Shown here: one piece after another, positions 16,101 to 24,516 of the stretch
Layout: each line of letters begins with the position of its first letter
Position numbering within the stretch: the first letter of the stretch is position 1
Origin: CAYUPI01 sp964446585
GTDB taxonomy: Bacteria; Verrucomicrobiota; Verrucomicrobiia; Limisphaerales; UBA8199
Assembly (NCBI GenBank): GCA_964446585.1
Contig: CAYUPI010000076.1
Coordinates: 1-24,516, forward strand
Length of the DNA stretch: 24,516 bases
Reading direction: 5' to 3'
The notes under the pieces: model-generated
Told to the model about the DNA's origin: nothing
Seen by the model: only the letters and a program-made list of their open reading frames with translations
Databases searched by the model: none
Position numbers and translations under genes: made by a program

Positions 16101-19100
16101 TTTGGGACCCGCCTGAGTATACTCCAATCGCGTTTGGACCGTAGCTTATGGTTCCTGTGCTGGCATTGACGCTGATTTGGCCACTGCCAGTTCCGTCGCT
16201 TTGGATGCCCAGGTGGTCCTCCAGGGCCGCATTGGCGCTTATTTCGACAGTCAATTTGCCGCCGTTCAAATCCGGTGAGTCCGCCCAAACGCTAGCCGTA
16301 CTCTCGAGCTTCGGAGCCGGCTGCTGCTTCTCGGTGTAGTTGAGCGCGCTGGCGGAGAGGGTGATGGCCGGCCTAGCATAGCTGGTTTCGCCAGCATCGG
16401 TGGTCCCGTTACCATTTGGATCCTCCAGATAATCAGCTATGCCGTCGCCGTCGGTATCAACTGGTTCGCCGTTTCCACCGAGAGCCACGTAGTGATAGCC
16501 GATATCCACTTGCGAGCTCCCCTCTTTCGTCTGATCTGTCCTGGTGGTGAAGTGATAAAGACCAGCCGCGGAAGCGCTTCTGCTGCCTGCGTTTATGAGA
16601 GTGCTGAGCAAGCCGTCGCTCGTTGGGTAGTAGTAGGTGTTCCCGAGTGGTCCAACGTCATAAACTGGGGTATTGGCGAGGATTTTGTCGTTGGTGCCGT
16701 TGGGCTTCAGACGGCTCTTGTTGACAACATAGCCGTTGTAGTCGCTGCCCGTAAAATCCGCGCCCCGGTCTCCTTGAGAGACGCTCGTCCCGTCGAACAG
16801 GTTATCGTAGGCGAGGGCGAGAGGATTGTCGGCGCGTATGCGGTAATAGAATCTGCCTCCGTGAAATAGATTGTTGTAGAAATACCATTGCTGGTCAGAA
16901 GCCCTGTCGTCGAGACTCACATATGTTCTTTCAAAGAGGCAGTTGGTGATGTTGGCGAAGCTGTCGTCGACAATGAGCTTGCCGCCGAAGAACCGGCAAT
17001 CCTTGAGGGAAGTCGTGCCTGAGGAGCCTGATGTGTCCAGGTGCGTGCCGATACCTCCAGCGCTCGACCATGCTGTGAAGCGGCACTGGTTGTTGCTTGG
17101 GCTTTCAATTCTGACAGCAGATCCGGCGGAGCTGGCAGACCAGGTGCTGGTGGATTGTTCCTGAACACTATTGTAGCGGACGATATAATTTAAGCTGGTT
17201 GCTGAACCCTGGGAAACAAGTTTCCCAGGGCCGGAAATGAACATACCGGCGCCGGGCGAGGCGCCGTAGGTTCCGAGCGCCACGCCATTGGTGAGCAGCA
17301 GCACGTCCGTTACACTTACGGCATTGAGACAGTAATCCAGGGGGGTGTAGTGGTAGCCCAGGTCAAGGGCGTCAGTGTCGCGTTGTGCTCGAGGCGCCAA
17401 CGTTGTGCTGGTTGTAATGTCGCTCGTCACGACGGTGGGTGGGAAGGTGGTTTTCTGTTTAAGATCGTTGGCCAACGTTTGATTCATGAGGGTTGTGCCG
17501 GCATGGCGGTATGGGCTGCCCGCGGCCAGGTAGTGGCTGCCCGCACCGACGGTCTGGAACACTCCTGCGTCGCTTGCCAGCACCGGAGTGTGATCTGTAG
17601 TGGCCCGTCCGTCGTTACTCTGTACGCCCACAAGGAGGCTGTTTCTAAAGGTCAGGCCTGCGCTACTGGGGGAAGCCAACGTCCCGCACTGATGCAACGT
17701 CAGATGTTCTGCTGTTCCAGCGAAATTGTTTGCGGCAGACGCGAACGCGGTGGAGAGGTCGAACATCAAAAGATTTCCCAGGTAAAAGGTGTTGGCGCCA
17801 GAGGTACCGTCGGCAGAAATGCCCGTGCCGCAATGCACGATTTGGGCATGGTTCAAAGTGTGGCTGGCCGTACCGGGTTCGTACTTAATCGCTATCTGGG
17901 CGTAAGAAATCCTGATATTGCTTAAGACATCGTTCGTGGTATTTACGTCAATTGCTGGATTGCCAGCGGAGCCCGGGCTGGGAGCGCCGGTGGACATCGA
18001 GATTTTCTTGCCGACGCTGTCATCATCCCTGCTCGTGAAAACCGCCGGACTGAACGGTCGGGTTTGGCACACCACCGGGCCGTTTATGCTGAGCCTTGCT
18101 CCAGGTGCGAATTTCACCACTGCTCCGCCCTCAATACGGGTGACCCCAGACACACTGACTGACGGATTGACATAATACGTTGTATCGCCCTTAAGCGTCA
18201 GATCTGGGAGCGTGCCGGAGAGGACCACGTATGCGGGCGTTGGATCGATGAGAACTGCAGTTTGACTGTTTGTGGAACCAAGAAAGTTTGAGACGACAAC
18301 TGAATAGTCTCCACAGACCTCCGGCTGAACGTTGGTTACCGTGTAGCTGCTTTGGGTAGCGCCATCGATGATGTTAGTTTCGTTGAACATCCACTGATAG
18401 GCCAGCGGAGCCGTGCCCCCCGCGGCAACAGTAAAGGTTACGTCGCTGCCCGTGGGGACATTCGTGCCGGTGGGCTGCACGATGATGAAGGGCGGAACCT
18501 GAACGGTTAGGACCGCGTTAGAGCTGGCGGTCGAGCCGCAGGCGTGCGTGACTTGCACGGCGTAGGTCCCGGATTGAGAACCCTGCACATTGTTGAGGAT
18601 CAGCGTTGCGTCTGTTTGGCCGGTCATGTCGGTTCCATTAAACCGCCATTGGTAAGTTACCGGTGCTGAACCTGTAGCTGCGACGCTAAAGGTCACGTTG
18701 CTGCCTTGTATTACGGTTTGATCGCTGGGCTGACTGGTGATCCAGGGCGGCAGGTTCACCGTCACGACGGCCGTGTTTGTCCGAATTCCACAGGTGGCGT
18801 AGATGGTCGCGACCCCGCTAAATCCAGCCGCTGGATGAAACGTATCGGTCGCTGCGCAGCCGGCAAAGCCGGGATCAGCGGTGGGCGGATCGACTCTCCA
18901 ATTGACTCTGCTTCCTGTGGGGACTGTGGTGGCGGTGAACGTCACGGAATCCCCGGAACAAATCGCGGCGTTTGTGGGGTTGATGCTCATTGCCGCGACG
19001 GCGATGCAGCATAGGCCACCACATTTGCCACTTTCGCAGGCGTAATAGATTGATTGGACGTCGGAGGGCGACAATGCGCGATTGTAGAGAGCCAGCTCGT

Positions 19101-21471
19101 CGATTTGCCCCTTGAAGAAGATGTTGTGGGACGCCGTCGCGTGATTGCCAATCCGTAGAGGCTCGCCCGTCGTCAGGTCCCCCGGCTGAGTGGCGGGGTT
19201 AAATTCCAGGACGGGCTGCCCGTCCACATATAGGTGGCCGCCGGTGGGCAACAGCCGCTCAACTGTCACTGCCACATGATGAAAATCGCCATCCCGCAAA
19301 TCCGGTCCCGCCTCCCCAAATGACGTGCCGTTGTCCAATGTCGAGTCCGACAGATGGAACATCACCCGTCCGCCGGCGAGGACGAATTCATATCCCTGGC
19401 AGGAACCGTCAGTGGGCGCATATCGTTTGTCAACGATAGTCATAAGGTCGTAATCAGTAGTGTTGGGGAGTGGACGAATCCACCCCTCGATTGAGAAGTT
19501 CTGGCCAGGCCCAAAGTTCAGGGATGGGCTGTCGGACACAACGATCCGATCATCCACCCCGTCCAGGTCGAACGCCTCTCCCACCCTGCCGGTGTTGAAA
19601 CCGGCGCCGTTAAGGAGCTGGGCGTTGTTCGTGCCCGAAGAATCACTGGCACTACCCTCTGCCCGCCACCAACTAACCAGGCCCGAAATGCCGGCCACGC
19701 AGGGTGGCGGCGGAGTCACCACCAGAACTGCCGAAGCGATCGCAGCTCCGCACTGAGCTATGATGGTCGCAGGGCCGAGGAAGCCAGGAGCAGGCGTGAA
19801 TGTTTTCGCCGTGGCGCACCCCGTAAAATCTGGATCCGCGCCGGCTGGGACCACCGACCAGTTCACACTGCCGCCAGCCGGAGTCGTGGTCGCTGTGAAG
19901 GCGACGGGACTCCCGGGACATTTGGTTGTGTTCGTGGGTGTGATGCTGATAGCGGTGACATTCGTGCATGTCCAGTTCACGATCGCCTGGCAACAACCAC
20001 ATGCATGACATTTGCCGCTCGAACACGCGCTGTAGATCGCCACTATCTCGTTGGTGGACAGAGCGCGGTTATACAAGGCCAGCTCGTCAATCTGGCCCTT
20101 AAAGAAAATGTTAAGCGAAGCCGTGGCGTGATTACCAATCCGCAACGGCTCGCTGGTGCTCAGATCTCCAGGCTCACTGGTCGGATCGAACTGCATGACG
20201 ACCTGTCCATCCACGTACATAAGTCCGCCACTGTGCGAGCTCCGCTCGACTGTCACCGCCACATGATGAAAAGCGCTGTCTCGCAAGTCTGGTCCTGCCG
20301 GCCCGAACGTCGTGCCATTGTTGGAGATCGAGTCCGAAAGATGGAACAGAATGCGCCCCCCCTGCAGGACAAACTCATACCCCTGGCAAACGCTGGTGTC
20401 GGGCGCATAGCGCTTGTCCACGATGGTCATGAGGTTATAGGCGGTCGTGTTGGGCAGGGGACGAATCCAACCCTCGATGGAGAAGCTCTGGCCGGCCGCG
20501 AAATTGACCGAAGGAGAATTGGAAACCACGATACGGTCGTCCGTACCGTCCAGGTCGAATGCCTGTCCAACCTTGCCGCTGGCGAAATTCACGCCGTTCA
20601 GAAGCTGGGCAGCATTGGCGTCCATTGCGTCGTCGCCATTCCCTTCGGCCTGCCACCAACTGATCAGCCCCGAAACAGGGGCAACACAGTCAGGCGGTTG
20701 AGTCACTACCACGACCGCCGAAGTCGTGACATTCCCGCAAGCCGCGCTGATGAGTGCAGGACCGAGGAATCCAGCGGCGGGCACGAATGTTTTGGCGGTA
20801 GCGCAACCGATGAAATTTGTGTCCGCCATCGCGGGTGTGACCGACCAGTTCACACGGGCGCCTGCCGGAGAGGTGGTGGCGGTGAATGCCACAGGACTCC
20901 CGGCGCAAGTCGTTGTATTCGTGGAGCTGATGCACAAGGCGGTGACGGCGGTGCATATGCCGTTAGCGCTCGCGTGGCAACAGTCCACGGTCACGACCGC
21001 CGAAGCCGACAGAGCCCCGCAGGCAGCGTGGATAGTCGCGGTGCCAGTAAAGTTGGCCGCGACGTTCAGTGTGCGTGAGTTGGCGCAACCGCCAAAATTG
21101 GGATCCGCGCTGGCAGGCACGACCGTCCAGTTCACAGCACCACCGGCAGGAGTTGTGGTCGCGGTAAAAGTGACTGGGTTTGTCGAGCAGAGGTTTACGT
21201 TCGCTGGTGCGATGCTGATAGAGGCGATATTGACGCACGCCCCGGCGAAGCTTGCCTGGCAACAAGCACAGGGCGGAACAGTGTTGGTGCCGGGCAGAAC
21301 GGGCTGAGCTTCAAGGGCGAGTGGGAGCAATGCAGCCGCGATAGCGAGTCTGGGTCTGAGTCTGATAGCAACTGCGATCAGCGACTTATGAATGCGGTCG
21401 GACTGCGCGACCGTGCCGTAAGCTGTCCGGGCCTGCTGGCGCTCGCCCGCGTGCGCGTAGTGGTCAGGCAT
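7120..21471 (-). CDS. Giant secreted Rhs/YD-repeat polymorphic toxin with adhesive N-terminus and nuclease tip
   Basis: 4783 residues. Hydrophobic signal segment at 41-56 (likely cut after LEA), behind an unusually long n-region; an in-frame TAA two codons before ATG 21471 and no later GTG/TTG before the segment fix this start. Order: Cys-containing beta units near 79-255; LamG about 268-485; a third unit; LamG about 597-815; a fourth unit; two Ig domains (910-1076); beta-helix-like stretch (1080-1670); calcium-type DTDGDGIADYLED; two cadherin-like repeats; VWA at 2018-2205 (DHNPS); PKD-like; VWA at 2405-2600 (DISQS); PKD and cadherin-like domains; Rhs shell from about 3125 with many YD repeats; core DPDLGLYYNRARYYSPDKGRFWT; DPSG at 4550-4553. 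The tip (4554-4783) has Gly/Ala-rich hydrophobic stretches, then a PD-(D/E)xK nuclease core (Asp4713, Glu4728, Lys4730 in AIEVKST). No PAAR or VgrG part. Probably surface-displayed and used for contact-dependent killing; that role is inferred. Confidence 0.9.
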   Translation of the reverse strand: MPDHYAHAGERQQARTAYGTVAQSDRIHKSLIAVAIRLRPRLAIAAALLPLALEAQPVLPGTNTVPPCACCQASFAGACVNIASISIAPANVNLCSTNPVTFTATTTPAGGAVNWTVVPASADPNFGGCANSRTLNVAANFTGTATIHAACGALSASAVVTVDCCHASANGICTAVTALCISSTNTTTCAGSPVAFTATTSPAGARVNWSVTPAMADTNFIGCATAKTFVPAAGFLGPALISAACGNVTTSAVVVVTQPPDCVAPVSGLISWWQAEGNGDDAMDANAAQLLNGVNFASGKVGQAFDLDGTDDRIVVSNSPSVNFAAGQSFSIEGWIRPLPNTTAYNLMTIVDKRYAPDTSVCQGYEFVLQGGRILFHLSDSISNNGTTFGPAGPDLRDSAFHHVAVTVERSSHSGGLMYVDGQVVMQFDPTSEPGDLSTSEPLRIGNHATASLNIFFKGQIDELALYNRALSTNEIVAIYSACSSGKCHACGCCQAIVNWTCTNVTAISITPTNTTKCPGSPVAFTATTTPAGGSVNWSVVPAGADPDFTGCATAKTFTPAPGFLGPATIIAQCGAAIASAVLVVTPPPPCVAGISGLVSWWRAEGSASDSSGTNNAQLLNGAGFNTGRVGEAFDLDGVDDRIVVSDSPSLNFGPGQNFSIEGWIRPLPNTTDYDLMTIVDKRYAPTDGSCQGYEFVLAGGRVMFHLSDSTLDNGTSFGEAGPDLRDGDFHHVAVTVERLLPTGGHLYVDGQPVLEFNPATQPGDLTTGEPLRIGNHATASHNIFFKGQIDELALYNRALSPSDVQSIYYACESGKCGGLCCIAVAAMSINPTNAAICSGDSVTFTATTVPTGSRVNWRVDPPTADPGFAGCAATDTFHPAAGFSGVATIYATCGIRTNTAVVTVNLPPWITSQPSDQTVIQGSNVTFSVAATGSAPVTYQWRFNGTDMTGQTDATLILNNVQGSQSGTYAVQVTHACGSTASSNAVLTVQVPPFIIVQPTGTNVPTGSDVTFTVAAGGTAPLAYQWMFNETNIIDGATQSSYTVTNVQPEVCGDYSVVVSNFLGSTNSQTAVLIDPTPAYVVLSGTLPDLTLKGDTTYYVNPSVSVSGVTRIEGGAVVKFAPGARLSINGPVVCQTRPFSPAVFTSRDDDSVGKKISMSTGAPSPGSAGNPAIDVNTTNDVLSNIRISYAQIAIKYEPGTASHTLNHAQIVHCGTGISADGTSGANTFYLGNLLMFDLSTAFASAANNFAGTAEHLTLHQCGTLASPSSAGLTFRNSLLVGVQSNDGRATTDHTPVLASDAGVFQTVGAGSHYLAAGSPYRHAGTTLMNQTLANDLKQKTTFPPTVVTSDITTSTTLAPRAQRDTDALDLGYHYTPLDYCLNAVSVTDVLLLTNGVALGTYGASPGAGMFISGPGKLVSQGSATSLNYIVRYNSVQEQSTSTWSASSAGSAVRIESPSNNQCRFTAWSSAGGIGTHLDTSGSSGTTSLKDCRFFGGKLIVDDSFANITNCLFERTYVSLDDRASDQQWYFYNNLFHGGRFYYRIRADNPLALAYDNLFDGTSVSQGDRGADFTGSDYNGYVVNKSRLKPNGTNDKILANTPVYDVGPLGNTYYYPTSDGLLSTLINAGSRSASAAGLYHFTTRTDQTKEGSSQVDIGYHYVALGGNGEPVDTDGDGIADYLEDPNGNGTTDAGETSYARPAITLSASALNYTEKQQPAPKLESTASVWADSPDLNGGKLTVEISANAALEDHLGIQSDGTGSGQISVNASTGTISYGPNAIGVYSGGSQISPLVIRFTSASATIAAVTALLENLTFYSTSENPGVLSRTVRLTVTDGRGGTSLPVTKTVNVTAINDPPVITLSHVSPTYSQNAPAILIDQFASVFDRDSANFNGGTFTATIVQNGNSADRLEVHHGGAEPRQIGLIYGAQKQVTYEGKVVGTATGGAGGSALTVAFNSAGGQPVPMLAVDALIKAVTFSSSSTVYSPRTVRFQVTDGSGGASVVPNDKTIAYSQSPCSGAGFFDVMMLIDHNPSSPLADTKTAAKAFVAALNLEGTHPNNDRVGAIKFTTTATEIQQLTSVETGVDTAIDSISPGGGGTYLAPAIALAHDRLKAEAEPGVVRAPVVVLVTDGRPTKKDSPKLFADAAKADGIRLIMIGLGNANATLLTELASVNTATGGKDYYYAPTSADLGAIYSRIAASLCRNVSTPPTVSFAQDFCGVMPSVGSPATVSLSATANNVSALSWSLVWRPNFAEVSFAAPASASTSATFSQPGIYVIRLTGQGGYQTATADVPVFVFPADPNPLPLVDAGLSQWTNLNATVMLKGGGKAATCGAPSFQWTATSTRPPGTTISFASPTSPTTTASGFTIPGEYVLQLTVCDSGSPVCDGTNPRAVCDTVKITVCDQQESPMDVALLFDISQSMLNDMPLARSAASTFVELLNLSVHQVALVPFHDFAAIWQPLTHDRELLKRSISTLQARLQGYTEIVPAIQLAQTHLLGPDHNPAASPTIVILSDGDWTDAGQNPDAVRQTINTAKMAGVRVITIGLGAADDPQVPDEPADWLKEAASSDADCHLISSVNDLRDAYASIAESSCLIRNRRPVVYAGPDRVTDLTRPVQLSAAVYDEDPGSLTYAWEDVTDPPVGTVTFVPGNSALSPTAIFSAVGTYRLRLIASEPANSYGLKGTNYVTIGNGRGSPPVARLDTYVLPANPQDFPPEPHDLDVLSNDVDPDGDPIRIVEVSRAPATAQNGKLEIINGGTAIRYTPSPEFNGLDTFTYTASDGRNGTAFGTVNAYVLPVNHPPKASDDLFTILKGSGPTVLDLLANDTDADRRDVVFSDKALLRIVSFTQPPSGGTLSLLDDGQLNNTISYTPPSSTWTGTAGFDYTITDPMGAQSSAHVTINVVDSFVNQSPVISPMPNQTVASVYPSSSVVFLQGAVKDDGLTSGGIPGLVSYQWTVLDQPSGSTVEWAGGPQAQSPVALLTGDGTYHFRFTVDDGEFQPYSDVYVYVVVNNVVAIVDNLSQGSIVSDGFFTVQGAAEDDPALPGPANFSYTLKVYQSDPNSPVIVLPASTSPHPRGSGLPELGTFDFTKLKNGPYTLRLEVTHGTADTTKTVDVPFILNTPLKLGRFTFGQQDVTIPVGGLPLTVVRSYDSYNISSTPGDFGFGWTYALSEMDAEIDEVRQPFADDEGESASIRTGGGRDVTLTMPNGERVTFLFNLRQGLGYYYAEWVAPPAIFARLTPIGDNRLSVVGVTAWQAGGFDTPFESFDFPGFVLTTPDGTQYELRRDPLGAHFFIGQPGIDDGSYVNAYGQIKLRTITRPNLEKIVFTDDRIDHYDTASFTTPTHSLFFKRENATYPNLITSIVDPNSTNSLDPLIKYEYTGGDLTKVYRLVVKRGDGGPTYETTSYGYGDGTAAPLHYITGIQDPRGVQAATTTYYASPPDPPELAGRIKAITDAKQRPTTFTYDLTPQNGRRSQTTTDYLGDSTTQWFDSRGNVVETVDPYQNSTSRTFDNNGNVTSELRPLNGYTEYEHDPSGNLTAEKRKFLAPPAPSLVTKNYYNQLSQVTAITDPKTYAGDPNAASTLIDYDSAGNILTNTDALGNKTIYSYFATDPNIGRLDTVTDAMNNTTSYGYDSSGNVSSQIVRSNGTLVLTTTTYTYDANNNRISETLARTLPGGGVEYLTTSNRYDPQNRLIETIDPLGSSTKTIYNNSCQCSYGGKPSTTIDKLGRQTSFLYDPTGDLIKTTYPDGTFSWRATYTDSDPGLDNGANHRADVVEDPHFSNETNVKGTRTVYDRLGRVMRTDRIHQMLITSSVDPQTGVTSTSVSGPNDPNPGFSIISDSSTVTDYDEAGRVKTVTDARGNYTAYDYDQVSRRTDVYRLLETGTPDITEHTHFDYDENGNQIHTERQDAQGLQIPASVVDYGYDSLNRRVSVTYPAVAGVHNEQQQIFNRRTTGYDPLGRAVQETDQAGVKTQFQYDPLGRLIAVTNATGLPDQTITRYAYDEAGNLRQQTDAENRVTSFEYDELGRRTKRTLPGNQVEYFTYDAAGSQLTHKDFNGRITTFVYDSMNRLTNKVADAAFGSYWVKYKYHPFGSLSNVLDSAGRSVTNLYDARNRLDKKISPEGVLQYTYDGNNNVLTVQSFSDIACTVPHAGGISLQYGRDKLNRLEMVRDVTAGNLDTIYHYNDLDLLDTCTYPSSSGVKHTYGYNEANWLSSVTISAIPSTAFSYSFDTASGPVYPNLYPGRTGARMAEKVNGTIRASYSYDPLYRLTQENISSGSPSGTIIYDSIAGYNNDPSGFDKVGNRRSRASTVMGVGPVTVQNFDRNDRLDPDTNPDNANPNYDANGNTLGDPSYTGTFSYDFENRLIGRNGSPAVSCAYDHKGNRISKTVGGTPTYFLVDEQNPTGYPQVVEELSVIGPNPTVTKTYTYGLRLISQRIPGGAVQYYGHDGHGSVRLLTDSAGTVRNTYTYDAFGIKIASSEPIENRYLYAGEQWDPDLGLYYNRARYYSPDKGRFWTMDIFEGSKEDPLSLNKYMYCHADPVIRADPSGKADYTLLSVLAGTAIGATIAVTRTAVVSKGEARARDYVKNGFVGAVAGAVGGFVFPIILSAGVAGKVIAIGFAGTAGFWTIGDDVQKGDKRALVFDSIVTAAAITAPALIRDEAPIQTYRATHEEAAADLGRFLAQNGRRIRGKDVYVRVPNYKVGREYDLIVEDPNTGLVGAIEVKSTLDEFNNSAGRQADADTYVNRFGGTAFGKRAEQAGIDGTRIDFAIRIYWRVD
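7128..7133 (-). promoter_or_regulatory. Ribosome binding site of the probable immunity gene
   Basis: GGAGGG within the final codons of the toxin gene, nine bases before the ATG at 7118. It links immunity translation to the end of toxin translation. Confidence 0.7.
7813..8862 (-). repeat. Rhs shell-end homology block, giant-gene copy
   Basis: Counterpart of 5408-6440 in direct orientation. Recombination between the two would remove the nuclease tip, its immunity gene and the orphan start, and would place the orphan tip on the giant protein. Confidence 0.8.
19059..20690 (-). repeat. Internal tandem duplication of a beta unit plus LamG module
   Basis: The two LamG-coding segments (about 20046-20690 and 19059-19703) match along their length with a constant offset of 987 bp, exactly 329 codons. 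GCCACCAAC starts at 20652 and 19665, and GTGATTRCCA at 20128 and 19141. The protein phrases DDRIVVSxSPSxNF, FSIEGWIRPLPNTT, FHHVAVTVER and GQIDELALYNRALS occur in both. The Cys-containing unit before each LamG belongs to the same repeat period. Confidence 0.85.
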
Positions 21472-21656
21472 TTGTTAGTTGGTCCTAAGGTTGCTCATCT
21501 GAATGCGGCTCTAGGTTTCGGGCTGAAGCTCGCACATCTCCCGCGATGCGCATGTCACCTAAGTACGCGACATGCCCCGCGCGCCTAGCGGAACTGGGGC
21601 TTCCCAACGGGGATCGCCTGAGAAGGATCGCCAACGAACAGGCGAGACGCGCCGTA
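21472..21656 (-). other. Intergenic region between clpB and the giant toxin
   Basis: 185 bp that must hold the clpB end and the toxin promoter. A seven-pair inverted repeat (TCGCCTG / CAGGCGA, loop 18) lies near the clpB end but has no T-tract. A CATGTC / GACATG pair lies in the middle. No convincing -35/-10 pair and no strong Shine-Dalgarno before ATG 21471. Confidence 0.5.
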
Positions 21657-24272
<2,616 letters not shown>

Positions 24273-24329
24273 ACTCTTAAATCCGAAGCGAGTTCCGTCA
24301 AGGAGAGGGAACGACGCGGCCGATGCTCG

Positions 24330-24397
24330 GTAGGGATGCTTACCACCGCGTCCCTGTATCCCAGAGAACTTGGGGACGCGGTGGAATGCCTCCCTAC
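24330..24397. repeat. Large imperfect inverted repeat upstream of clpB
   Basis: Two 25-base arms, 24330-24354 and 24373-24397, match at 22 of 25 positions when one is reverse-complemented, around an 18-base loop. The inner 12 bases (ACCACCGCGTCC on the plus strand) pair perfectly. It resembles a dispersed REP or MITE-like unit rather than a simple terminator, since no T-tract follows either arm. It lies 58 bp before the clpB start, in the likely leader or promoter region. Confidence 0.8.
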
Positions 24398-24516
24398 AAA
24401 CCAGAAGAGGTTCACGATGAGGCGACCGATTACAAGACCGTTGTCTTCCACCAGGCGAAATGAGCGCATCTTGACACTACCACCATAATGGAGGCGTGAG
24501 AACGGTTCCTCATCCG
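24398..24516. other. Right-edge sequence with no assignable gene
   Basis: About 120 bp beyond the inverted repeat. A minus-strand frame from ATG 24469 begins MRSFRLVEDNGLVIGRLIVN, but it runs through both arms of the repeat into clpB in another frame, so I do not call it a gene. The neighbouring gene lies outside the window. Confidence 0.4.

Noticed and set aside
12000..21471. Possible fusion of two separate genes (adhesin and Rhs) by an assembly error.
   Set aside because: The frame is open over 14.35 kb, and the PKD-like modules lead smoothly into the Rhs start near 12.1 kb with no stop or frame change.
21610..21650. A seven-pair inverted repeat after clpB as a terminator.
   Set aside because: The stem is short, the loop long and no T-tract follows.
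24273..24329. A TTGACG sequence upstream of clpB as a promoter.
   Set aside because: The spacing to the only AT-rich hexamer is about 13-14 bases, too short for a normal promoter, and it does not match a heat-shock consensus.

Overview
The window looks like chromosomal DNA of a Gram-negative, GC-rich bacterium, most likely a soil or sediment member of Verrucomicrobiota (Pedosphaera/Limisphaerales-like). This is inferred from the style of the proteins: LamG- and Ig-rich giant Rhs proteins, HEAT proteins with a SLSEW-type N-terminus, and REP-associated tyrosine transposases (RAYTs). No rRNA or other phylogenetic marker settles it. Every convincing gene except one IS remnant lies on the minus strand, so the locus reads from right to left.

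Right end (about 21.6-24.5 kb): clpB, a complete disaggregase gene, with a large imperfect inverted repeat just upstream. A 185-bp gap separates it from the dominant gene.

Centre (7.1-21.5 kb): one 14.35-kb gene for a 4783-residue secreted Rhs/YD-repeat polymorphic toxin. Its N-terminal two thirds is a chain of adhesive extracellular modules: Cys-containing beta units, two LamG domains, Ig domains, a beta-helix-like stretch, cadherin-like and PKD domains and two VWA domains. The last third is an Rhs shell ending in a 230-residue variable tip with a PD-(D/E)xK nuclease signature. A probable immunity gene follows after 1 nt. Behind it comes an orphan Rhs fragment that repeats the end of the shell but carries a different tip. 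That tip gene overlaps the next gene, a small two-helix membrane protein, by 4 nt (GTGA). This is the arrangement expected of a toxin whose tip can be exchanged by recombination with a downstream silent cassette.

Left end (1-4.5 kb): an accessory graveyard with two RAYT genes, a truncated metzincin-type protease, a HEAT-repeat membrane protein, the C-terminal remnant of an IS4-family transposase on the plus strand, and an orphan Imm26-like immunity gene without its toxin. RAYT 1 is bounded by a 22-bp inverted repeat, and a shortened third copy of that repeat lies beyond the IS4 remnant.

The most unusual observation is that both RAYT genes carry the same 37-bp GC-rich palindrome at exactly the same codon near their 5' end. 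It breaks the reading frame after codon 15. It also supplies a perfect GGAGG six bases before a new ATG or GTG start, so each RAYT appears to have been re-equipped with a REP-derived ribosome binding site. I found no tRNA, rRNA, CRISPR array or replication origin.
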